Shown in pieces: positions 39,501 to 44,303 of a stretch of DNA of 60,000 nt (position 1 is the first letter of the stretch; each line of letters starts with the position of its first letter). The position numbers and the translations under genes are program-made. Under the pieces are notes generated by a model that did not search any database, had not been told where the DNA came from, and saw nothing but the letters and a program-made list of their open reading frames with translations. The DNA is taken from positions 6,930,044 through 6,990,043 of the forward strand of contig NC_088301.1 of the NCBI RefSeq assembly GCF_032854445.1, given 5' to 3'. Source of the DNA: Liolophura sinensis (taxonomy: Eukaryota > Mollusca > Polyplacophora > Chitonida > Chitonidae).

Positions 39501-41361
39501 ATTAGACAATTGCATGGCTTTACAAAAAGTACAATTTTATCAGTCAACATAGAATAATGCCTTCAGAATTTGCTTAAGTAAACATCTTTGTTAACATGTG
39601 AAAAGGTTGAAGAATTACAGGTATGACAACAACCATTCTAGAATGAATAAATGAAAAGTTGCAATCTGCACTTGCATTTCTTACAGGTACTTTTTCGGTT
39701 TGCCCTGGCCATTTTTAAGTACAAAGAGGAGGAGATATTAGAACTGAATTCATCAATTAACATCAACAAGTACCTGCGTGTGATTGGAGGGAAGATGACT
39801 GATGTTCGCAAACTGGCTGAGGTGAGTGTTTCTGTATCATTCCTGGTGAATATGGGTAGATGAAGGGGAGACAAATCCTACACTGGATCTCATGCCTGTC
39901 TGCACCTGAGACATGCTGGAACACAACATGAAACTGAAATATTGTAGATGGTAGCAATGTCAATTTGAAAATAAAAGTTTATTACATATTCTGGGATAAT
40001 GATCAAATGCCGATCAAAATTTCTTTATCTAAATTAAAAATACATAATTGCACTAAAATGTCATTTTGAAAGCCTATGTAGATAGTAACTGTTCAAGAGT
40101 TAATGTTAGCCCCAAAGCCTGTGTACCTATACCAAGCCATAGGATAGTATGTATGTGCATGTGTGCGTGGATGATTATGTAAACTTAACTAATCCCGCTA
40201 ATCCCACTCAGATAAATCATTTCAGTGTCATGATACAAATCTTTGTTGTTATTTGTAGATTGCATTCCACGAGTTGAACCCTTTCCCACGCCGGGTTGTC
40301 ACAGCACGGAGACACTTACAGATGATACAGGTCAAGGTAAGACAAATACAACTTACGTTTTTAAATATACTTTTACAATATTGAACAAAATTTATGGATG
40401 CTTGATTTATCAAAATCGACAGAATTAAACTGATGGAGTTATGTGAGCTGTTTCTTTCATAAAAACTTTGTAATGTAAAAAATTTGTTAATTCCTGATGA
40501 CCAAAAAGCTGAATTCACAAAAAGTAAAACGGATTGCAACACTGCTTTCCTAAGAAAAATGGCCTTGAACAGGGTTCCACAGGTTGGCCATGAACAGGGT
40601 TCCACAGGTTGGCCATGAACAGGGTTCCACAGGTTGTTCTGGGTATGGTAGCTGTGTCACATGTATGATCTATTCTCATTGAGATTGGCTCATTTGTTTT
40701 GTAGATATAATGTATATAACTGTAGGTAACTAGCCAAATATGAACTCCGATCAAGGGGTGAAAGTAGGTTAAAGGTTATTTATGCCAACTACACATGCTA
40801 GGCACCCATCAGAGAATCCATATATGTACATATTTCATTGCATTTGGTTTAGTATTTTTGGAGATATAATGCTAGCAGTCCCAGTATGAATTCTGTCCAC
40901 AAGGTTAAAGGTCAGTATTCATGTTTAATAAGATTCGTGGACAATTGAAAATGAGATGTAAAATGAGATTAGCTAATTTTTTTATGATCCATAATGACCT
41001 CAAAATGTTGCGGTAATTTGCTGGGATGTGTAAAGACAATAAGTATAAACCTACAGCCAAAGTTTACTGCCAGGTAAAAAAACTGGCCTGTCATATGTGT
41101 AAATGACGCAAATAAAAATGCTGGGCGAATTGTAATTTGTAGTAAATATTTTGCATTCTCCTTGACAGAATTCTACTTGATATCTTCATCTGCCTTCTGT
41201 TGTTTGTTTTGTAGGCACAGCTGCGGGAGCTTGATGCATTACGGCAGGACTTCCGCAGTCACAGCATTCCAGCAGATAGAGTGGAGTACTACAGCGATGA
41301 TGAGGCAGAGGGGGAAGAGGAGAGTAAACAGGTGCCCCCTGTGTCTGTCACAGTGGCATAA
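1..41361 (+). CDS. TBC1D2B: TBC1D2/TBC1D2B-like Rab GTPase-activating protein (whole gene, 5' partial, 19 exons)
   Basis: Exons are placed at 1-566, 8813-8963, 9641-9893, 11584-11885, 12396-12523, 13469-13600, 14938-15148, 15797-15903, 17362-17447, 30381-30489, 31709-31826, 33130-33281, 34738-34834, 35427-35558, 36334-36470, 38690-38865, 39687-39821, 40259-40336 and 41215-41361. All have GT/AG borders, and their phases join except around exons 15-16. Domain order is PH (KLCGWLNKLG to YWLKELQNKR), linker, coiled coils, then TBC with ELDLLRT (Arg finger) and GYCQ (Gln finger). This is the full architecture of TBC1D2 (Armus) and TBC1D2B. Those proteins are endosomal Rab GAPs, with Rab7 reported for TBC1D2 and RAB-5 for worm TBC-2. 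Substrate here is inferred only. The protein should be cytosolic and recruited to endosomes. It resembles human TBC1D2B as I remember it, but a single ancestral TBC1D2/2B gene is equally possible. Four homopolymer indels interrupt exons 15-16. Confidence 0.93.
567..1041 (+). other. start of intron 1, no feature seen
   Basis: AT-rich intronic DNA between exon 1 and the 56-bp array. No coding potential or recognisable repeat was found. Confidence 0.6.
1359..1363. repeat. 5-bp target-site duplication, left copy
   Basis: AGGCC immediately before TGTTACG; the matching copy is at 2116-2120. Five bases is typical of Ty3/Gypsy and BEL/Pao integration. Confidence 0.75.
1364..2115 (-). mobile_element. 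solo LTR of an LTR retrotransposon, 752 bp
   Basis: The insert interrupts the 56-bp array. It starts TGTTACG and ends CATAACA (short TG...CA inverted ends) and is flanked by the 5-bp duplication AGGCC at 1359-1363 and 2116-2120. Read on the minus strand it has a TATA-like CTATATAAGACGGGG near 1930-1940 and AATAAA-type signals near 1460-1475, in the order expected of U3-R-U5. It holds an internal direct repeat (ACAAATACTAAAGTACTTA twice, ~1510-1577). No gag or pol remains. The minus-strand frames at 1575-2045 and 1891-2109 look like chance. Confidence 0.82.
4190..4400 (+). repeat. dispersed repeat family C, copy
   Basis: Shares CCCAAAAAGTGCAT, GTCATAAAATGTTAC, AGTAGGATATTATCCTACCT and GAGAACTCTCAGAAT-type blocks with copies near 11335-11510, 19515-19740, 34950-35090, 38345-38515 and 42970-43090. 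About 200 bp; class unknown. Confidence 0.55.
4780..5070 (-). other. unassigned 96-codon open frame on the minus strand
   Basis: It begins with ATG and includes KELYVKLDEKCPGGWIYIKA and QWTDESHLRELTHKHI, which look more protein-like than surrounding chance frames. I do not recognise a family. It could be a relic of a mobile element or chance; it lies inside intron 1 of the opposite-strand gene. Confidence 0.2.
8093..8338 (+). mobile_element. tRNA-derived SINE (family A)
   Basis: A-box-like GTGGTTAGCATGCTAGTG and B-box-like GTTCAAGTCT head, then the family body (GGAAGGTCTTCCAG, ACCATAATGCTGGCC) and an (AAAT)n tail. The same family recurs about a dozen times in the window in both orientations. 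Confidence 0.8.
8813..8963 (+). CDS. TBC1D2B: TBC1D2B-like exon 2: end of PH domain
   Basis: Follows a TGTCCTCAG acceptor and restores the split Arg codon. It encodes SDGRSFILDARNQQ and MMYWLKELQNKRRQYSD, the last strands and C-terminal helix of the PH domain including the conserved Trp. The donor is AAAAG|GTATGC and the exon ends in phase 0. Intron 1 is about 8.2 kb. Confidence 0.93.
8964..9640 (+). other. intron 2, no feature seen
   Basis: Unremarkable AT-rich intron of 677 bp ending in a good pyrimidine-rich acceptor. Confidence 0.6.
9641..9893 (+). CDS. TBC1D2B: TBC1D2B-like exon 3: linker after the PH domain
   Basis: Acceptor CTTTTTGCAG. Encodes a polar Ser/Thr-rich linker ending NYFAGLRSPNKDFYAVY, comparable to the region between PH and coiled coil in human TBC1D2B. 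The donor TATG|GTATGT leaves one base that joins GC from exon 4 to make Gly. A 32-bp tandem array begins about 20 bp downstream of this donor. Confidence 0.85.
9905..10175 (+). repeat. 32-bp minisatellite next to exon 3 donor
   Basis: About eight copies of a unit containing TTGTCCTGGATTTTATGGTT, starting about 12-20 bp after the exon 3 donor. The GGATTTTATGG part resembles the exon end (GGATTTTTATGCAG). Since 32 is not a multiple of three, all three forward frames read the same peptide series in rotation; these frames are artefacts. Confidence 0.9.
10300..11290 (+). mobile_element. cluster of truncated SINE (family A) copies in intron 3
   Basis: 3' parts of the SINE lie at about 10306-10428, 11008-11160 and 11161-11285. 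Each shows body elements (CCAGCAACCTG, AAGTGAAATATTCTTGAGTA, AAACACCAATCA). The rest of the interval is unique. Confidence 0.7.
11335..11510 (+). repeat. dispersed repeat family C, copy
   Basis: GATGTTACTTTTTTTTCACTG, then TAGGATTTTATCCCGCCTACC and CAAAACTCTCAGTCAT blocks match family C. It lies directly upstream of exon 4. Confidence 0.5.
11584..11885 (+). CDS. TBC1D2B: TBC1D2B-like exon 4: linker with in-frame tandem duplication
   Basis: Acceptor TTTGCTGCAG. Begins GKSEDDEWSIISTPD, matching the EEWELLDPTP stretch of human TBC1D2B. It contains two copies of a 57-bp (19-codon) unit reading TPTATKTSPVTPQST, then FDKKFSFSNFKKMLKKG and a short acidic/Pro segment. Donor CCAAG|GTATAT, phase 0. 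Ser/Thr-Pro pairs are candidate proline-directed phosphorylation sites (inference). Confidence 0.85.
11633..11747 (+). repeat. 57-bp in-frame coding duplication in exon 4
   Basis: Two copies of ACACCAACTGCTACTAAAAC...CCCCACAGAGCACT start at 11634 and 11691, 57 bp (19 codons) apart and nearly identical. The duplication is recent or homogenised and adds a second Ser/Thr-Pro repeat to the linker. Confidence 0.9.
11886..12395 (+). other. intron 4 with a decayed SINE-like segment
   Basis: Around 12110-12316 a family-B SINE-like stretch (TTTGTGGGATACCTGCCAAGG, CCCAGAAACC, CGTATAAGGCGAATATT) ends in an A-rich tail. Nothing else was seen. Confidence 0.5.
12396..12523 (+). CDS. TBC1D2B: TBC1D2B-like exon 5: coiled coil
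   Basis: Acceptor TGTGGCTTCAG. Encodes a heptad-like helix, LKEELSSVEEELQANREV then LLQKEIDKLQHEV. Donor ACG|GTGGGT leaves two bases (CG) that join A of exon 6 to make Arg. Confidence 0.85.
12524..13468 (+). other. intron 5, no feature seen
   Basis: AT-rich unique sequence without recognisable repeats or coding potential. Confidence 0.55.
13469..13600 (+). CDS. TBC1D2B: TBC1D2B-like exon 6: coiled coil
   Basis: Acceptor CCTTTGGCAG. Encodes DEVNSLNGESPEALLKRRDD then IVDLEYLLAKTQEEKEMI, aligned with the human segment TLELLHQKDDQILGLTSQLE. Donor ATCAG|GTGAGT, two bases carried into exon 7. Confidence 0.87.
14105..14543 (+). mobile_element. two head-to-tail MITE copies
   Basis: Copies at about 14108-14320 and 14326-14543. 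Each starts like TAATTCCTCGACCTTTTCGCATATG and ends in a reverse-complement form (CATGCG...AAGGCTGAAGAATTA). The middle carries ACAAAACTACATTGGTTGGATTGG and CAGAATAATGCCTTCAGAAT. Terminal inverted repeats are about 25 bp and length is about 215 bp. The rest of intron 6 is unremarkable. Confidence 0.75.
14938..15148 (+). CDS. TBC1D2B: TBC1D2B-like exon 7: coiled coil and Ser/Pro linker
   Basis: Acceptor GGAATTGTAG. Encodes DTLKDQVNMYQEMLTAKDDV, close to the METIQAKDEVIIKL region of human TBC1D2B. A Ser/Pro-rich stretch (CLPTSPPMLRV) and EVERLK follow. Donor TTAAAG|GTAAAC, phase 0. Confidence 0.88.
15149..15796 (+). other. intron 7, partly SINE-like
   Basis: 15290-15450 has a GTTTGAAATC B-box-like stretch and AGGTACCTTAAGGCC-type sequence resembling the family-B SINE remnants at 30730-30905. 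The rest is unique. Confidence 0.4.
15797..15903 (+). CDS. TBC1D2B: TBC1D2B-like exon 8: coiled coil (QNKFLSKEILEL motif)
   Basis: Acceptor TGATTTACAG. Encodes YQMQNKFLSKEILELTQLRQ and DERRENLLQ, nearly the same as the human QNKFLNKEILEL signature. Donor CAGAT|GTATGT; the two leftover bases plus G of exon 9 give Met. Confidence 0.92.
15943..16187 (-). mobile_element. SINE family A, minus orientation
   Basis: Near full length: TTTATTTATTTA tail, ACTCAAGAATATTTCACTTA, CCCACGACCATTTGCAG, CCAGCATGAGCTGGAATTGAACTCACAG and the tRNA-like head. It is followed by a C-run near 16194-16206. Confidence 0.85.
16210..17361 (+). other. rest of intron 8
   Basis: Unique AT-rich DNA with a (TA)n microsatellite at about 17155-17175 and a T-rich run at 17206-17240. 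No coding potential was seen. Confidence 0.55.
17362..17447 (+). CDS. TBC1D2B: TBC1D2B-like exon 9: end of coiled coil
   Basis: Acceptor TCGTTAACAG. Encodes QYANLEATFYQTRSKYLFLL then NELKTPVR, matching human SKYLILLQEMKTPV. Donor AGAG|GTAAGG leaves one base of a Gly codon. The following intron is about 12.9 kb, the longest in the gene. Confidence 0.92.
17448..19904 (+). other. intron 9, first part
   Basis: Contains a family-B SINE-like segment at about 18380-18490 (TCAAGGACCTGCCAAAGGTC) and a tRNA-like relic near 18606-18675. Three copies of an 18-bp GTAGACTGTCCTTAAAGA unit lie at 18925-18978. A family-C repeat lies at about 19515-19740. No exon of gene 1 was found. Confidence 0.5.
19515..19740 (+). 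repeat. dispersed repeat family C, copy
   Basis: GACAACCTACTGTATTTGACC, CCCAAAAAGTGCATTTTT, AGGTCATAAAATACTACTTT and CAATAGAATTCCCAGTAAAA blocks; the start is shared almost exactly with 34952-35090. Confidence 0.6.
19905..20770 (+). repeat. 79-bp minisatellite in intron 9
   Basis: About eleven copies of a unit containing TTTTAGTCGGTTCTGGCCTT, TTGCAGAGTGATTTATAAAG and CAGTTTTGTTTAAGGACAGA. Two variants alternate (AAGGACAGATCATGTGTTTT and GGTGGCAGAACATGTAATTT), giving a partial higher-order pattern. Each unit carries an acceptor-like CTGGCCTTTTGCAG, but no exon is attached. Confidence 0.95.
21995..22101. repeat. foldback element with ~36-bp inverted arms
   Basis: ATATTGCACAGTGAAGGTTG continuing through AATACCATAACTATTG (to 22030) is mirrored by CAATATTTATGGTATTCAAC through TTCACTGTGCAATAT (22066-22101), with one internal mismatch and a ~35-bp loop. 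Flanking AAATAG and CTATTT extend the arms imperfectly. It could be a tiny MITE or a cruciform-forming sequence. Confidence 0.85.
23045..23306 (+). CDS. candidate alternative first exon in intron 9
   Basis: An open frame from ATG 23045 (A at -3) runs to a good donor, AACAG|GTAGGT, at 23306. It leaves one G, the same phase as exon 9, so it would splice in frame into exon 10. The frame is closed upstream by a TGA at 23024-23026, so it cannot be a full cassette from the nearest acceptor at 23006; an internal acceptor at 23072 would fit phase but lacks a pyrimidine tract. The peptide (FDLLTKFVSLQITEFQLEFH, then a Ser/Lys-rich half) matches nothing I recognise. Used as a first exon it would give a short TBC isoform lacking PH and coiled coils. 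It could also be chance. Confidence 0.35.
23672..23703. repeat. (CTGT)n microsatellite
   Basis: Eight or so tandem CTGT units. Confidence 0.9.
25215..28860 (+). repeat. 75-bp satellite array with higher-order units, intron 9
   Basis: About 48 copies of a unit containing CAACCAGGCCTTGGGTGAAA, GTTAACCCAGGGTTAGCGGA and TTTAACCCAGGGTCAGTGGC. Period is 75 bp throughout (for example 25331 to 25406). Two main subtypes alternate (GGGTTAGCGGATTT + CGCCCCTTTG; GGGCTAGCGGATCT + CACCCCTTAG), forming 150-bp and longer units. Some units contain the near-palindrome GTTAACCCAGGGTTAAC. The frame at 26691-26900 is an artefact. Confidence 0.97.
29205..29510 (+). mobile_element. SINE family D (second type), plus orientation
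   Basis: B-box-like CTGGTTCGAGTC, then CTGGTTGACCCGTATCAGTA, GCCTTCGGTAAGGTGTCTCA and GGAAATCCGTCCTGCAACAA, with a 3' end AGTACGACATTAAACCCAAA. The same element lies in the opposite orientation at about 56490-56800. Confidence 0.75.
29838..30052 (+). mobile_element. MITE copy
   Basis: Starts GTAATTCCTCATCCTATTGG and ends ATAGGTTGAAGAATTAC, its imperfect reverse complement. The interior shares ACATTGGTTGGATTGGCCAA with the other copies. Confidence 0.85.
30381..30489 (+). CDS. TBC1D2B: TBC1D2B-like exon 10: acidic linker before TBC domain
   Basis: Acceptor TTCTGTTTCAG. Encodes GGEEGRSQDVINQLLSDAL then DSEDDSVKPEDF, aligned with human REVIAQLLEDALQ. Donor AACAG|GTGGGT, two bases carried over. 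Confidence 0.9.
30490..31708 (+). other. intron 10 with SINE fragments
   Basis: A decayed family-B SINE-like unit at about 30700-30910 (GTTTGATTCCAACTCTCGCT, GGCTGCAACTTTAGG, ATAAATAAATAAA tail) is followed by a truncated minus-oriented family-A SINE at 30945-31060. The rest is unique. Confidence 0.6.
31709..31826 (+). CDS. TBC1D2B: TBC1D2B-like exon 11: region just before TBC domain
   Basis: Acceptor TCCTTACAG. Encodes IEYDRYGFLRQHDADED, equivalent to human SEYDIYGFRTVPEDDEEE, then LVTRATELQRRSRELEIQIK. Donor ATCAAA|GTGAGT, phase 0. Confidence 0.92.
31827..32596 (+). other. intron 11, first part
   Basis: AT-rich sequence, then three copies of an 18-bp TTTACAAAGGTCAGTGGA unit at 32394-32450 and a family-B SINE 3' fragment to about 32550. 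Confidence 0.55.
32608..32835 (+). mobile_element. SINE family A, 5'-truncated, first of two at the exon 12 acceptor
   Basis: Runs from GGACCCAGGAGCCTCTCACC through GTTCAAGTCCAGCTCATGC, the family body and an (AAAT)n tail. It is flanked by TATTTTTAGGA at 32597-32607 and 32836-32846. Confidence 0.88.
32847..33120 (+). mobile_element. SINE family A, near full length, directly before exon 12
   Basis: tRNA-like head (GGCTCACTTGGTTAGCG and GAGCTCAAGTCTAGC), body and (AAAT)n tail. It is flanked by TATTTTTAGGA (32836-32846) and TATTTGTAGGA (33121-33131). The right-hand flank is the functional exon 12 acceptor. Confidence 0.9.
33130..33281 (+). CDS. TBC1D2B: TBC1D2B-like exon 12: start of TBC domain
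   Basis: Encodes VKWENF, SPELKALVRGGIPHQYREPI and WK, the usual TBC entry (R-GIP-...-W). Donor AAAGG|GTAAGT. The acceptor is unusual: TATTTGTAG directly follows a SINE (AAAT)n tail and lacks a pyrimidine tract. Confidence 0.93.
33727..34640 (+). repeat. 39-bp minisatellite filling intron 12
   Basis: About 23 copies of a unit with TTTGGTTTGGTTTCCTCCAC, TCTACTGCCGTGTCAGGGA. Because 39 is 13 codons, all three forward frames stay open (for example FGFLHSTAVSGTW repeated). The 341-codon frame at 33638-34663 lies wholly within the intron between confident TBC exons, so coding is unlikely. Confidence 0.96.
34738..34834 (+). CDS. TBC1D2B: TBC1D2B-like exon 13: TBC domain
   Basis: Acceptor TTTTCTTTCTAG. 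Encodes CINLHIQSKPSNHYQNLVK then EKNKHNPAAKQ, aligned with human FQTLLQKALEKQNPASKQ. Donor AAACAG|GTACTG, phase 0. The donor region is partly repeated in tandem downstream (34830-34955). Confidence 0.92.
34830..34955 (+). repeat. ~39-bp tandem triplication spanning the exon 13 donor
   Basis: AAACAGGTACTGGTCGCTTT...AAGATATGACTT (containing the donor) is followed by CAACAGGCCACTTGTTGTCC...ATATGACTT and AAACAGGTACATGTACTG...GGTATGACTT. A fourth relic, TTAACAGGTGCTGGTCATC, lies near 35138. Confidence 0.7.
34956..35426 (+). other. intron 13
   Basis: Starts with a family-C repeat (34950-35090, GACAACCTACAGTATTTGACC) and the fourth relic of the exon 13 donor repeat. The rest is unique. Confidence 0.5.
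35427..35558 (+). CDS. TBC1D2B: TBC1D2B-like exon 14: catalytic TBC segment
   Basis: Acceptor TTTTGCTAG. Encodes VELDLLRTLPTNKYYEAM, then ITKLRRVLLAYSWHNPDIGY, then CQ. It carries the Arg finger within the IxxDxxRT-type motif and the YxQ Gln finger. Both catalytic residues of the dual-finger Rab-GAP mechanism are therefore present. Donor TGTCAG|GTAATG, phase 0. Confidence 0.95.
35559..36333 (+). other. intron 14, no feature seen
   Basis: Unique AT-rich sequence. Open frames here are short and show no family signature. Confidence 0.55.
36334..36470 (+). CDS. TBC1D2B: TBC1D2B-like exon 15: TBC domain, one base short
   Basis: Acceptor CTTGTGCAG. Encodes GLNRLAAIALLFLSEEDAFW then CLVAIVEVIMPQ. 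CCACAGAGTATT then has one G fewer than the repeated copies downstream (CCACAGGAGTATT), shifting frame before the expected EYYTRTL. Exon is 137 bp where 138 is expected. The end GATCAG|GTAGGA is the first of about 19 near-identical donors in the 96-bp array that starts inside this exon. Confidence 0.88.
36388..38270 (+). repeat. 96-bp array built from the end of exon 15 plus its 5' splice site
   Basis: The first unit is the coding end of exon 15 (TTCTGGTGTCTGGTGGCC...GCTGATCAG) followed by GTAGGACAGTAG. About 19 further units repeat it at a 96-bp period (36388, then 36483 after a 1-base loss, 36579...). Each keeps CAG|GTAGG. Ninety-six is 32 codons, and the unit reads on in frame into the next where GAG replaces TAG. 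Two subtypes alternate (CCACAGGAGTATTACACACG and GCACAGGAGTATAACATACA). Minus-strand frames across it are shadows. Confidence 0.96.
38345..38515 (+). repeat. dispersed repeat family C, copy
   Basis: CATATTACCTTCCAAGTAGAC, AATTAAACTATCAGAATAAAGC blocks match family C. Confidence 0.5.
38690..38865 (+). CDS. TBC1D2B: TBC1D2B-like exon 16: TBC domain with three single-base indels
   Basis: Acceptor TTGGTTTCAG. Starts RVLKDLLQDKLPRL, then loses frame at CGTCTCACGCTC (one C too few), again at CTGGACAATATG (one base too few) and at ACCATTTTTTGTGG (one T too many). Between the breaks the frames read DVDLSLFTFNWFLTIF and DNIPPEVFLRVWDVFLYEG, clearly TBC domain. Donor GTAAG|GTATGT. Exon is 176 bp where 177 is expected. 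All breaks are in short homopolymers, which favours sequence error over decay. Confidence 0.85.
38866..39686 (+). other. intron 16 with a MITE
   Basis: A MITE copy lies at about 39411-39620 (GCAACCTTTTCCCATATC ... TGTGAAAAGGTTGAAGAATTACAG). The rest is unique. Confidence 0.65.
39411..39620 (+). mobile_element. MITE copy
   Basis: Shares CAGTCAACATAGAATAATGCC and the terminal AAAAGGTTGAAGAATTACAG with the other copies; the left terminus is the more diverged. Confidence 0.7.
39687..39821 (+). CDS. TBC1D2B: TBC1D2B-like exon 17: TBC domain
   Basis: Acceptor TTCTTACAG. Encodes VLFRFALAIFKYKEEEILEL, very close to human FRFALALFKYKEEEILKL, then SSININKYLRVIGGKM and DVRKLAE. Donor GAG|GTGAGT, phase 0. 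Intact, which argues that the gene downstream of the exon 16 indels is still under selection. Confidence 0.95.
39822..40258 (+). other. intron 17, no feature seen
   Basis: Unique AT-rich sequence. Confidence 0.55.
40259..40336 (+). CDS. TBC1D2B: TBC1D2B-like exon 18: end of TBC domain
   Basis: Acceptor TATTTGTAG. Encodes IAFHELNPFPRRVVTARRHL then QMIQVK, aligned with human FGDLNPFPLRQIRNRRAYHL. Donor CAAG|GTAAGA, phase 0. Confidence 0.93.
40337..41214 (+). other. intron 18 with a 25-bp triplication
   Basis: GAACAGGGTTCCACAGGTTG in a 25-bp unit occurs three times at 40566-40640. The rest is unique. Confidence 0.6.
41215..41361 (+). CDS. TBC1D2B: TBC1D2B-like exon 19: C-terminal helix, acidic tail and stop
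   Basis: Acceptor TTGTTTTGTAG. Encodes AQLRELDALRQDFRSHSIPA, then the acidic EYYSDDEAEGEEESKQ and a short hydrophobic end with TAA at 41359-41361. Human TBC1D2B also ends in an acidic SDEEEDT tail. The last ~55 coding bases plus the stop form the first unit of the 94-bp array that follows. Confidence 0.92.
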   Translation, partial: AQLRELDALRQDFRSHSIPADRVEYYSDDEAEGEEESKQVPPVSVTVA

Positions 41362-42820
41362 AGCTGACAACAAACTTCAATTCCACACCATGGATGTGAC
41401 AGAGGGGGAGGAGGAGAGTAAACAGGTGCCCCCTGTGTCTGACATGGTGGCTTAAAGGTGACAACAAACAGGAATGTTACACCGTGGATGTGACAGAGGG
41501 GGAGGAGGAGAGTAAACAGGTGCTCCCAGTGTCTGTTATGGTGACATAAAGCTGACAACAAACTGGAATTCCACACCATGGATGTGACAGAGGGGGAAGA
41601 GGAGAGTAAACAGGTGCTCCCAGTGTCTGTTATGGTGACATAAAGCTGACAACAAACTGGAATTCCACACCATGGTTGTGACAGAGGGGAAGAAGGTGAT
41701 TAAACAGGTGCTCCCAGTGTCTGTTATGGTGACATAAAGCTGACAACAAACTGGAATTCCACACCATGGATGTGACAGAGGGGGAGGAGGAGAGTAAACA
41801 GGTGCTCCCAGTGTCTGTTATGGTGACATAAAGCTGACAACAAACTGGAATTCCACACCATGGATGTGACAGAGGGGGAAGAGGAGAGTAAACAGGTGCT
41901 CCCAGTGTCTGTTATGGTGACATAAAGCTGACAACAAACTGGAATTCCACACCATGGCTGTGACAGAGGGGAAGGAGGTGATTAAACAGGTGCTCCCAGT
42001 GTCTGTTATGGTGACATAAAGCTGACAACAAACTGGAATTCCACACCATGGATGTGACAGAGGGGGAGGAGGAAAGTAAACAGGTGCTCCCAGTGTCTGT
42101 TATGGTGACATAAAGCTGACAACAAACTGGAATTCCACACCATGGTTGTGACAGAGGGGGAGGAAGAGAGTAAACAGGTGCTCCCAGTGTCTGTTATGGT
42201 GACATAAAGCTGACAACATACTGGAATTCCACACCATGGATGTGACAGAGGGGGAGGAGGAGAGTAAACAGGTGCTCCCAGTGTATGTTATGGTGACATA
42301 AAGCTGACAACAAACTGGAATTCCACACCATGGATGTGACAGAGGGGGGAGGAGAAGAGTAAAAAGGTGCTCCCAGTGTCTGTTATGGTGACATAAAGCT
42401 GACAACAAACTGGAATTCCACACCATGGATATGCCAGAGGGGGAGGAGGAAAGTAAACAGGTGCTACCAGTGTCTGTTATGGTGACATAAAGCTGACAAC
42501 AAACTGGAATTCCACACCATGGACGTGCCAGAGGGGGAGGAGGAAAGTAAACAGGTGCTCCCAGTGTCTGTTATGGTGACATAAAGCTGACAACAAACTG
42601 GAATTCCACACCATGGATGTGCCAGAGGGGGAGGAGGAAAGTAAACAGGTGCTACCAGTGTCTGTTATGGTGACATAAAGCTGACAACAAACTGGAATTC
42701 CACACCATGGACGTGCCAGAGGGGGAGGAGGAAAGTAAACAGGTGCTCCCAGTGTCTGTTATGGTGACATAAAGCTGACAACAAACTGGAATTCCACACC
42801 ATGGATGTGCCAGGGGAGAA
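41304..42820 (+). repeat. 94-bp array built from the last coding exon, stop codon and 3' flank
   Basis: About 16 units start at 41306, 41400, 41494, 41588 and onward. Unit 1 is the real coding tail (EGEEESKQVPPVSVTVA, TAA). Later units read TEGEEESKQVLPVSVMVT then TAA in the matching frame, followed by AGCTGACAACAAACTGGAAT and TCCACACCATGGATGTG. The first stop ends the protein, so the rest is 3' UTR or flank. Confidence 0.95.
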
Positions 42821-44303
42821 CAAAGTGAATCCGGTCAAATTTATATCACGAGCAAAAGAATGGAACTTTGTTGTGGGTGTCAGTTTTGTTGTGGGCGTCT
42901 ATCATGTTGAATATATTGAACAAAAAGTGGTTCATATTTTAATAGGCACTTGCAGCACAATTTTACAGCATTGTTATTTTAGTACCATAATTTTCAAGAC
43001 TATTAATATGTCACTTTTTGAAGCTGAAACCCTCCAAACATATCCTAAAGAAAAAATCAGTAGAACTCTCTCAGAGTAATGAAAAATTAGCAACTTTCAC
43101 GTAGTCATAGACAGAAAAATGTGGAGCACACTCTTTGTTCTCATGATCTGAGGTTTTGGGGGTTGGGGAGACAAGGTGGTTATTTTAATGTTGTGAGAAC
43201 ACAAGAGGGGAATTGTACCAGTCTTTATCTTCACAGTGTTATTCATTGTTGACCACATTGTGCCTTCTAGTTTCTGGTTGTTTGCTGACTGACAAAAAAA
43301 TATCGTCTGTCCAAAATTCTTGTTGGAATGCTGTAAATGCAAACAGTGATTTTTCTTATAAGTAATGCATTTACAAACTAATCATAAATTTACAAATTAA
43401 ACATTCCTACAAAAGATGAGATTTGTTTTTATACAAGGACATGATGAACCAAAAAGGCAAAGAAAATATCATTTACATGTACATATTCATTGTGTATAAT
43501 GAACATGTGAAAATATGCTTAGTACTGACAGTGCTGTGAAATTGCATCACAGCAGTTCTTGTGAAGTTTTGACCTGCACATGTGCATCAAATTGAAATTT
43601 CAGTTTGAAGATTATGTTTGGGATGTTTTTGTATCCATATTTAGGATGTTGGGAGTAAAGATGTATTCCTGGATGTTGCTAATATTAAACTTAAAATACA
43701 GGTTAAAATATTTGACATTCTTTGTAATGTTAAAATCCTTTAAGTCCATGTCCACTCTGAGAATTTCCATTCCTCTCTTGTCAGTGTGCTGAGTTTTCGT
43801 TTTTGTATCATAATCCGTTAATATGACTGTGGTTAATTTTACTGACATTTTAAAGCCAGTGGGAGTACATTAGGGATATATATTGGAGGCGTTAACATTG
43901 GATGTGACTGTCTGAGAGCTAATGAAGAGTAAAACCATGTTCATTGGCATATATTTATAGAGTATAGGCAGTTCACATTAGTACTATGTGCTTATCCAGC
44001 TGCCCATAATAAACTTCTATTTACTACTGAAGGGATTCAAGACTGTTTTCAGGAAATGGAGAGATAGAAAATGAAATTTGGGTACTCTGTTCAAACAAAA
44101 TGGCCTTTAGCAAAAGCCTGTTTGGACACCCTCGCTCACATTTCTGTCACACCCATGCACAAATAATACATGTATGAATGGAAAATCAAAAGTATACAAT
44201 TAATAGACGGTATTTTTGGAGTACATTGTAGACATATTTTTGTGGAGAATAGGGAATGTACATGCACGACCACTTTGGCATACAGGAGGACAAGAAGTGT
44301 ACT
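42821..44303. other. region after the 94-bp array
   Basis: AT-rich sequence with a family-C repeat at about 42970-43090. Possible 3' UTR of gene 1; AATAAA occurs near 44010, but no end can be fixed from sequence alone. Confidence 0.4.

Noticed and set aside
41162-42426. Plus- and minus-strand frames over the 94-bp array
   Set aside because: Out-of-frame or antisense readings of exon 19 and its repeats.
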